Shown piece after piece: positions 1-4,078 of a stretch of 8,544 bases of DNA. Positions within the stretch are counted from its first letter, which is position 1. Each line of letters opens with the position of its first letter. The notes below the pieces were generated by a model. That model searched no databases and was not told where the DNA came from. It was given only the letters and a program-made list of their open reading frames with translations. The DNA is taken from positions 1 to 8,544 of the forward strand of contig CAMOEH010000044.1 in the NCBI GenBank assembly GCA_946612055.1. The letters run 5' to 3'. A program made the translations under genes and the position numbers. Source of the stretch: an uncultured Bacillota bacterium. Lineage in GTDB: Bacteria; Bacillota_I; Bacilli_A; RFN20; CAG-826.

Positions 1-258
1 ATGTATCTATTGATTCGTCTAGCCAAGCTTTTCACCCCAGTTGGCGTTTCGGTTATCGGAGCCTATTCCCATAGCCTTGCCCAAATTTTGGTTGCGGTCA
101 TTTATATGGGCACTTGGGGCGTGATTTGGTATTTCCCCTTAATGGCCTTTATCTCTTTGGCTACGGGTACGGCAAACGGTTTCATTGCAGAGGCATTGCT
201 AAGCAACCATTTCCTAGCAAAGCACGCGACCGCTGTATTCAAGCGAGATCGCGAATAA
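1..258 (+). CDS. Gx transporter family membrane protein, C-terminal part (5' end outside window)
   Basis: Only the last 85 residues are visible. They include a motif close to GVSVIGAYSHSLAQILVA (about residues 15-32) and two hydrophobic segments (about 26-46 and 44-64). This matches the C-terminal half of the Gx transporter family (formerly labelled heptaprenyl diphosphate synthase component I, PF07456), small multi-helix proteins resembling substrate-binding components of ECF-type uptake systems; the substrate is not known. Family members are usually about 170-180 residues, so the ATG at base 1 is probably an internal Met and the gene starts upstream of the window. The frame ends at TAA 256-258, and a strong terminator follows 12 bases later, so this is the last gene of its transcript. 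The family call rests on recalled sequence resemblance, not on a search. Confidence 0.7.
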   Translation: MYLLIRLAKLFTPVGVSVIGAYSHSLAQILVAVIYMGTWGVIWYFPLMAFISLATGTANGFIAEALLSNHFLAKHATAVFKRDRE

Positions 259-270
259 GAAAGGAAAATA

Positions 271-296
271 AAAAACCGCGGTTGCCCGCGGTTTTT
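271..296. terminator. Bidirectional intrinsic terminator between convergent genes
   Basis: The arms CCGCGG (276-281) and CCGCGG (286-291) enclose loop TTGC. They are extended by AAAAA (271-275) pairing with TTTTT (292-296), giving an 11 bp stem. The T run serves the plus-strand transporter gene. Read on the minus strand, the stem is followed by a T-rich tract, so it can also stop the convergent lipoprotein transcript ending at 326. Confidence 0.9.
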
Positions 297-325
297 GCTT
301 CGTTAATTCGAGGAATTATTGAGCG

Positions 326-835
326 TTAATTTCTGTTATTTTCGAACTTAACGTTGATCTCAACGTCTTCTTCAGCGAGCTTGAAGGAAGCGGTGGTCTT
401 CATCCAGTCGTTGATGGAGGCTTCGAGGGTATTGTTGGTCAAAGCAGCACCAGAGGCGGAATACTTGAAGTCATTGACAGCTCCACCGGAGTGGGTCTTG
501 TCGTGGTAGTTTTCAAGGTCAGCACCGCCGATGATGAAGGAGACATAGGAACCAGCTTGGACATGAGCAACGTGGTTGCCTGCTTCTCCAAAGTAAGCAT
601 CGATATCGTCGCCAGTGATTTCTTCGCCATCACGGGTGATCGGGGTGGTTTCGTTCACAACGTTAAGGGTGACGGTCTTGAGGTTCGGGGTTTCAATGGC
701 TTTGGAAGCGATGGAAACGGTTAGGCCAACGGCATAAGGGCTGCCAGCGATTTCCGGCATCGTGAATTTGGCAAAGCGGACACCTTCGAGGTTGATTTTG
801 TTCGGGCCATAAAGCGAGAATTCGTGGGTCTCCAC
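326..835 (-). pseudogene. C-terminal part of an interrupted lipoprotein gene
   Basis: This reading frame (169 residues if the GTG at 835-833 is taken as a start) lies in exactly the same frame as the lipoprotein fragment upstream. Only a TAA (847-845) and the codons GTT GGC ACT separate them. No Shine-Dalgarno sequence precedes the GTG, so it is unlikely to be an independent gene; it reads as the remainder of one protein of about 286 residues. The sequence is hydrophilic, rich in Thr, Ala, Asn and Gly, and looks like a beta-rich extracellular module, for example a stretch near NLKTVTLNVVNETTP. It has no membrane segment and no domain I recognise. It ends at TAA 328-326, facing the bidirectional terminator at 271-296. 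It could be a true pseudogene fragment, a population variant or an assembly error. Confidence 0.6.
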
Positions 836-844
836 AGTGCCAAC

Positions 845-1189
845 TTAAGCGGCGATGTTGGTCGCAAGATCAGTGGAGAGGGTGATGTAGTCGAGTTCGA
901 AAGCGCCTTCGAAGGAAGGAACGATGTAGACCGTTTCACCGATCTTGGGGCAATAGACATATCCGCCACCATAGGTTTCGGAGAGGACTTGGACACCGAG
1001 GAGGTGTTCGTTGCCAGCATAGTCAACAGCGATGCCACGGCTTTGGCCAGCCATGCTTTCAGAAGTGGAGGCTTCAGAAGTGGAAGGTTCTTCGGTGGGA
1101 GTAACCTTGCTGCTCTTTTCTCCATTGCCGCAAGCAGCTAAGAGAGCCGCAGAAGCAAGAAGAAGGAGGATTTTGTTTCCGTTTTTCAT
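845..1189 (-). CDS. Predicted lipoprotein, N-terminal part (114 aa, ends at an in-frame TAA)
   Basis: The product begins with a textbook type II signal peptide: MKNGNK, a hydrophobic core of Leu/Ala, then the lipobox LLAAC with the acylated Cys at residue 20. It should therefore be exported, lipidated and anchored on the outer face of the cytoplasmic membrane. A flexible Ser/Thr/Glu linker follows (about residues 24-47) with the short repeat STSEA/STSES. After that comes a folded segment containing GGGYVYCPKIGETVYIVPSFEG that I do not recognise. The start is supported by AAAGGA (1207-1202), 12 bases upstream. Translation stops at TAA 847-845, but the same frame stays open to 326, so this is probably the front of a lipoprotein of about 286 residues. 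A truncated lipoprotein could still be secreted. The function is unknown. Confidence 0.75.
   Translation of the reverse strand: MKNGNKILLLLASAALLAACGNGEKSSKVTPTEEPSTSEASTSESMAGQSRGIAVDYAGNEHLLGVQVLSETYGGGYVYCPKIGETVYIVPSFEGAFELDYITLSTDLATNIAA
1058..1084 (-). repeat. Two-copy tandem repeat, 15 bp period, in lipoprotein linker
   Basis: The 12-mer TTCAGAAGTGGA (plus strand) occurs at 1058-1069 and again at 1073-1084. The 15-base period keeps the frame and encodes the repeated STSEA/STSES linker. Such repeats can change copy number by slippage without breaking the frame. Confidence 0.6.
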
Positions 1190-1237
1190 TCTTTTCTTTT
1201 TCCTTTCAATGAATTTTTGGAATTCCTATATCTAACG

Positions 1238-1281
1238 ATTATAGGCGACATAATTTAATAGCATTTCCATTTGGCTTTCAA
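1238..1281 (-). promoter_or_regulatory. Candidate promoter region of the lipoprotein gene
   Basis: On the minus strand a perfect TATAAT lies at 1243-1238, giving a start near 1231 and a leader of about 42 bases before the ATG at 1189. No good -35 box sits 17 bases upstream of it. An alternative pair is TTGAAA (1281-1276) and TAAATT (1257-1252) with an 18-base spacer. Which of the two is used cannot be decided from sequence. Confidence 0.35.
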
Positions 1282-1290
1282 GGGATATAA

Positions 1291-1304
1291 ACCGATAAAT
1301 CGGT
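1291..1304. promoter_or_regulatory. Palindrome ACCGAT-AA-ATCGGT, possible operator
   Basis: This is a perfect inverted repeat with 6 bp arms and a 2-base centre. It lies in the divergent intergenic region, just upstream of the lipoprotein promoter. No T run follows on either strand, so it is not a terminator. A regulator-binding site is an inference. Confidence 0.3.
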
Positions 1305-1348
1305 AAAAATGTTGGGATATATTTTTGTGCATATGTAAATTTTCTTAG

Positions 1349-1366
1349 AAAATTGTTAACAATTTT
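1349..1366. promoter_or_regulatory. 18 bp perfect palindrome, possible operator
   Basis: AAAATTGTTAACAATTTT is a perfect 18 bp palindrome centred on GTTAAC. It sits about 55 bases upstream of the -35 box of the 1476-2690 gene, inside the divergent intergenic region. Its gapless dyad shape fits a protein-binding site better than an RNA hairpin. The binding protein is unknown. Confidence 0.35.
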
Positions 1367-1421
1367 GTCTTTTTAAGCGTTGAAAAGCGGTGGTGAAAAA
1401 TCTTTGTGTTTTCAGGAAAAA

Positions 1422-1450
1422 TTGACCGATTCGTAAAAAAGGCTTACGAT
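1422..1450 (+). promoter_or_regulatory. Promoter of the 404-residue membrane fusion gene
   Basis: TTGACC (1422-1427) and TACGAT (1445-1450) are separated by 17 bases, a sigma-A-type arrangement. Transcription would begin near 1457, just before AAGGAG (1464-1469), which lies 6 bases from the ATG at 1476. Confidence 0.5.
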
Positions 1451-1475
1451 TACTCGCGATATCAAGGAGTTTTCT

Positions 1476-2690
1476 ATGAAAAAGAGAGTGAATTTGATTG
1501 TCGGCTTGATTTTCAATTTGGTCATCTTTGCCGCGGAAGCATTTACCTTTGCAAATGTCTTCCTCCAGTTCATCCCTGGCGCGGAAGAGACCCAACTTGG
1601 TTTGCGGACCTTCCTTTTCTTCACTAACGATTCCAATATCTTGCTTGGCCTAGCTTGCTTAGTCCTTGCTATCTTTGAAATCGTTGCTTTAGCGAAGAAA
1701 AAGGCCTTAGCAAAAGGAGCGGTTGTGGCTAAATTTGCCGCAGCGGTCATGACAACGATCACCTTGCTTGTCACGGCTGGATATCTTGTCCCGGTCGAAC
1801 ATATTGGACTCAATGCCTTATTCGGATTGCCTTATTATGTCTTTGCCCATCTTGCTTTGCCTGTTTTAGGCTTAATCAGCATCATGTTCTTCGACATTGA
1901 AGGCAAGCTTTCCTTAGGGCACGTCTTCGTTCCTTTCATTCCGTTAGTCGCTTATGCTGTTCCCGTTATTCTCCTTGTCATTTTCGGAAAGGTGGAAGCT
2001 CCTTATTCCTTCCTTAAAGTTACGGAAAACGCGTGGTACGTGAGTGTGATTGCCGTCTCGGCAGCCATTCTAGGAACCTCGTTATTAGGCCTATTGATCC
2101 TCTTCGTTAGAAAGGGAATGTACAAAGCCCTTAATAAGAACGAAGCTGTTGCTTCCGAAGCAAAGGAAGAAGAACCTGTTGTTGAAGAAAAACAAGAACA
2201 AGCGGAAGAGCCTGTTGCAGAAGAAGTTCCTGCTCCCGCTACAGAAGTTGCTCCTGCTCAAGAAGAACCCATGCAGCAAGAAGAACCGGCTGCCGAAGAA
2301 GAATCGGAACCCGAGCCAGTTCAAGAAGAACAAAAAGAAGAAACGAATGAAGAGGTTGCCGCCGAAGAAAAGTCCGTCGTTTCTAAACCTGCTCCGAAAA
2401 AGCAAGCGGCCAAGAAGTCTGCTGCTAAGGCAGAACCCAAGAAAGAGCCAGCCAAAAAGCCCGTTGCCAAGAAAGAAGAGAAAGGATCGAGCTTCAATGG
2501 CGGAGCCCGTGTCTATCACGTTTCCAAACACGCTTCGGGTAAATGGCAAATCAAATTGGCCACTTCGGAAAAAGCGATTAAATTGTTCTCGACCCAAGCC
2601 GAAGCCATCGATTACGCCAAAGACCTCGTTAAGAGCCAAGGCGGATCGTTACGCATCCACTCGAAGGCTGGCAAAATTCGTAAGGAATAA
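1476..2690 (+). CDS. Six-helix membrane protein (Pr6Pr-like) fused to charged linker and DUF2188 domain
   Basis: The 404-residue protein has three parts. Residues 1-215 hold six hydrophobic segments (about 5-30, 45-73, 82-105, 118-139, 146-170, 186-212). The motif FFTNDSNILLGL near 48-59 and FAHLALPVLGLISIMFF near 123-139 resemble the Pr6Pr family of membrane proteins, whose function is unknown. Residues about 222-303 form an acidic Glu/Pro/Ala linker, followed by a basic Lys/Ala/Pro segment (about 304-337) resembling nucleic-acid-binding tails. Residues about 346-402 match DUF2188 (VYHVSKHASGKWQIK, then a helix with AEAIDYAKDLVK, then LRIHSKAGKIRKE), a small domain of unknown role. The tail is probably cytoplasmic, given an even helix count with the N-terminus inside. 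AAGGAG at 1464-1469 fixes the start, and a promoter lies at 1422-1450. The gene is monocistronic and is followed directly by the non-coding RNA candidate. Function not established; the DUF2188 call is firmer than the Pr6Pr call. Confidence 0.85.
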   Translation: MKKRVNLIVGLIFNLVIFAAEAFTFANVFLQFIPGAEETQLGLRTFLFFTNDSNILLGLACLVLAIFEIVALAKKKALAKGAVVAKFAAAVMTTITLLVTAGYLVPVEHIGLNALFGLPYYVFAHLALPVLGLISIMFFDIEGKLSLGHVFVPFIPLVAYAVPVILLVIFGKVEAPYSFLKVTENAWYVSVIAVSAAILGTSLLGLLILFVRKGMYKALNKNEAVASEAKEEEPVVEEKQEQAEEPVAEEVPAPATEVAPAQEEPMQQEEPAAEEESEPEPVQEEQKEETNEEVAAEEKSVVSKPAPKKQAAKKSAAKAEPKKEPAKKPVAKKEEKGSSFNGGARVYHVSKHASGKWQIKLATSEKAIKLFSTQAEAIDYAKDLVKSQGGSLRIHSKAGKIRKE

Positions 2691-2704
2691 TTTTTCCCAA
2701 AAGC

Positions 2705-2710
2705 TATAAT
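2705..2710 (+). promoter_or_regulatory. Candidate -10 box for the structured RNA
   Basis: A perfect TATAAT lies 15 bases past the stop of the preceding gene and predicts a start near 2717, at the foot of the RNA's closing stem. I see no convincing -35 box 16-18 bases upstream, so the promoter is weak by sequence. The RNA could instead be processed from a read-through transcript. Confidence 0.4.
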
Positions 2711-2713
2711 AAG

Positions 2714-2896
2714 GTTGTCGGAGGGCGAATTGCTTCCCTACATCATTGCTTCGGGAGTCTGACTGGAGATTCTGGTGTTGAAAGCCCGTCACGAACGGGA
2801 ATCCTAAAGGATGACCAAGACGCCCACCTTACCATTCGTAAGGAAAGAAGAATGCCCTTCGACACTACGAAGCGGGTTAATACCCGCTTTTGTTTT
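2714..2896 (+). ncRNA. Structured non-coding RNA, 6S RNA (ssrS) candidate
   Basis: About 180 bases with no reading frame fold into a rod that I paired by hand. The closing stem TGTCGGAGGGC (2716-2726) pairs with GCCCTTCGACA (2854-2864), 11 bp with one G-U. A 26-base unpaired strand (2727-2752) lies opposite a strand that carries its own hairpin CCTTAC-CATTC-GTAAGG (2827-2843). An upper stem GGGAGTCT..TGG (2753-2766) pairs with CCAAGACGCCC (2815-2825), and apical pairing GATTC/GAATC (2768-2772, 2799-2803) or hairpin CCCGT-CACGA-ACGGG (2785-2799) follows. A terminator at 2870-2896 ends it. Closing stem, asymmetric central bubble with a hairpin on the 3' side, long apical stem and 180-200 nt length are the hallmarks of 6S RNA, which mimics an open promoter and binds the housekeeping RNA polymerase. 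SRP RNA, tmRNA and RNase P signatures are absent. The structure is well supported; the 6S identity is an inference. Confidence 0.55.
2870..2896 (+). terminator. Intrinsic terminator of the structured RNA
   Basis: AAGCGGGT (2870-2877) and ACCCGCTT (2882-2889) enclose loop TAAT, followed by a T-rich run interrupted by single G or C bases to about 2905. On the minus strand no T run follows the stem, so it acts for the plus strand only. It overlaps the last codons and stop of the convergent GNAT gene. Confidence 0.8.
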
Positions 2897-3383
2897 TGTT
2901 TCTTTTCCGGACGAGGCTTTTCTTTAGATGAACCAAAGGAGTGCCATTATCAAGATGAATCTCGCCATCTTGATCTACGCGAAATCCTAAGGAAGTGAAA
3001 AAGGGAAGAAAGGAAGGATGGATCGAAGCGGTGGCATATCTTCCGCCTAATGACAAGATACGGTTGCAAAGAAATTTGACCGTATAAGAACCGATTTTCT
3101 TCTTTCTTAATTCAGGCCTAACCGCGATATGGGTGATGCAATAAGTTTCGGGATCTTCTTTTTCCATACGCCCGATGGATAGCAATGTCCCATCGATACG
3201 CAATTCAACATACACGCATTCGCTCTCTTGATTTTTTGTTGGATAATTTTCAAAACAAAAACGAAGAAGTTTTTCTCCTTCAAGCGAAGGCTTTAAACCA
3301 AAAGAAGGCGTGACCATGACATAAGTATGGCAAAGCCAAACATTGCTTTCAACCCAAAGGGGAAAAGCATAAAATAGCGTCAT
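2877..3383 (-). CDS. GNAT family N-acetyltransferase
   Basis: The protein has 168 residues from the ATG at 3383. The acetyl-CoA-binding motif A is THIAVRPELRKKKIGSYTV (about 84-102), with the R-x-x-x-x-G loop at R93-KKK-I-G98. Motif B is FLPFFTSLGF (125-134), and a final strand HLDNGTPLVHLKK (143-155) resembles the ElaA/YjcF subgroup. It probably transfers an acetyl group to a small molecule or protein amine in the cytoplasm; the acceptor is unknown. An in-frame stop lies four codons upstream, so 3383 is the earliest ATG, but it has no Shine-Dalgarno site. Met23 (3317-3315) is a serious alternative: it gives 146 residues, typical for the family, and a TTGAAA/CATACT promoter (3352-3324) would start transcription right at it. 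The last residues and the stop are encoded by the opposing RNA's terminator. No clear terminator of its own is visible. Confidence 0.82.
   Translation of the reverse strand: MTLFYAFPLWVESNVWLCHTYVMVTPSFGLKPSLEGEKLLRFCFENYPTKNQESECVYVELRIDGTLLSIGRMEKEDPETYCITHIAVRPELRKKKIGSYTVKFLCNRILSLGGRYATASIHPSFLPFFTSLGFRVDQDGEIHLDNGTPLVHLKKSLVRKRNKNKSGY
3324..3352 (-). promoter_or_regulatory. Candidate promoter inside the annotated 5' end of the GNAT gene
   Basis: On the minus strand TTGAAA (3352-3347) and CATACT (3329-3324) are 17 bases apart. The predicted start falls at about 3317, the A of the internal ATG encoding Met23. This favours the shorter GNAT protein made from a leaderless message. Confidence 0.35.
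3347..3375 (+). promoter_or_regulatory. Candidate promoter of the 203-residue membrane protein gene
   Basis: TAAAAT (3370-3375) lies 6 bases before the ATG at 3382, with a weak TTTCAA (3347-3352) 17 bases upstream. The predicted transcription start coincides with the A of the ATG, so the message would be leaderless. The -35 match is poor. Confidence 0.3.
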
Positions 3384-3993
3384 GGCATTTCGTTATTTTT
3401 GGAAAAGGGTGCATAACAAAATCTTCGCGACGGGATTTGCTTTCCTTGCCCTTGCGTTGTATCTAACTTGGATCATCGTTGCTGAGATTTCTTGTGGCTG
3501 GACCTATTTCCGTAATCAACCGGCCGAGATTTGGAATGCTGTGCTTTATCTTGTCGTCTATTCGATCATTTTGATCGGCAACATCCGTAACGATAATGGG
3601 GTGTATCGAGGAATATTCTTCTTCCTCTCCTTCATGGTCATCGATCAGATTTTCTCCTTGCTATATCGTTATGTGGATTTGCTAGCAAATATCTCGTCTG
3701 CAAGCGTGTCTTCCATGCTTTGTTTTGCTTTATTCACTGCATTTATGGGCGGAGAGATCTTTTCGGGAATCATGGCTTATGTTCATATCTTTAAATATGC
3801 AAGTGGCCGTTCCTCTTCTTTCTTTCGTGCTTTCTTGTGGACGTTAATTTTTGTCATCAACCTTTTCGTGGCTGCATTGTTCTTGTTCCTTTTCACCTTT
3901 GGTGGCCTCTATCTTTTGATGCTTGTCCCCTTTTCTGAAGCTTTGATGGGAGTCAGCATCCTCTTCACTTTATTGCGCCTAAGGCGCATTTAG
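3382..3993 (+). CDS. Predicted six-helix membrane protein of unknown function (203 aa)
   Basis: I do not recognise a family. The protein is strongly hydrophobic, with about six membrane segments (roughly 15-35, 49-67, 76-97, 109-138, 149-172, 174-197), a basic N-terminus (FRYFWKRVHNK) and a basic C-terminus (LLRLRRI), so both ends are probably cytoplasmic. Polar or charged features near helices are few: E35 at the end of helix 1, D88 in helix 3 and E125 in helix 4. The ATG at 3382 is the first in frame after a stop at 3370-3372, so the start is well bounded, but no good ribosome binding site lies near it; AAAGGGGA at 3356-3363 is 18 bases away. The start codon shares CATG with the opposite GNAT start. 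The gene ends at TAG 3991-3993, and the calcium ATPase follows 85 bases on with its own promoter, so any shared role is speculative. Confidence 0.72.
   Translation: MAFRYFWKRVHNKIFATGFAFLALALYLTWIIVAEISCGWTYFRNQPAEIWNAVLYLVVYSIILIGNIRNDNGVYRGIFFFLSFMVIDQIFSLLYRYVDLLANISSASVSSMLCFALFTAFMGGEIFSGIMAYVHIFKYASGRSSSFFRAFLWTLIFVINLFVAALFLFLFTFGGLYLLMLVPFSEALMGVSILFTLLRLRRI
3974..3990 (+). terminator. Weak terminator-like hairpin at the end of the membrane protein gene
   Basis: TGCGCC (3974-3979) and GGCGCA (3983-3988) enclose TAA, followed by TTTAGTCTTT, a poor T run. It lies within the last codons of the gene. It could attenuate read-through into the ATPase, but the T run is short. Confidence 0.35.
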
Positions 3994-3996
3994 TCT

Positions 3997-4024
3997 TTGG
4001 AAACTAAAACGGCTATGTTAGAAT
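3997..4024 (+). promoter_or_regulatory. Promoter of the calcium ATPase gene
   Basis: An extended -10, TGT-TAGAAT (box at 4019-4024), is preceded 16 bases upstream by TTGGAA (3997-4002). Transcription would start near 4031, giving a leader of about 48 bases to the ATG at 4079. Confidence 0.5.
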
Positions 4025-4078
4025 CCTTTTTGTGAGGCTGAAAGAGGCCGATTCCTTTGACATCAGGGAGAGATAAAT

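Noticed and set aside
845..847. Stop-codon recoding as the reason for the lipoprotein break
   Set aside because: The codon is TAA. Mollicutes recode TGA, selenocysteine uses TGA and pyrrolysine uses TAG, and all other genes here use TAA or TAG as true stops.
491..1141. Plus-strand open frames opposite the lipoprotein gene (491-724, 824-1141)
   Set aside because: The minus strand carries the signal peptide, lipobox and ribosome binding site. The plus frames have none of these.
2091..2639. A 182-codon open frame on the minus strand, rich in Phe, Arg and Leu
   Set aside because: It is the exact antisense of the Glu/Lys-rich linker of the membrane fusion gene: GAA/AAG repeats read backwards give TTC/CTT. 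It has no ribosome binding site and an unnatural composition.
2149..2709. A 186-codon plus-strand frame, extremely Lys/Pro/Leu-rich
   Set aside because: It is the shifted frame of the same repetitive GAAGAA/AAG sequence. The main frame is far better supported by its ribosome binding site and domains.
2676..2845. 12-base repeat ATTCGTAAGGAA at 2676-2687 and 2834-2845
   Set aside because: A single 12-base match within 8.5 kb is expected by chance, and the copies lie in unrelated contexts (coding end and RNA hairpin).
2714..2896. SRP RNA, tmRNA, RNase P RNA or a riboswitch for the following gene
   Set aside because: The SRP GGAAG/GCA tetraloop region, a tmRNA Ala acceptor and RNase P core motifs are not visible. 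The length is wrong for tmRNA and RNase P, and the next gene is convergent, so a cis riboswitch has no target.
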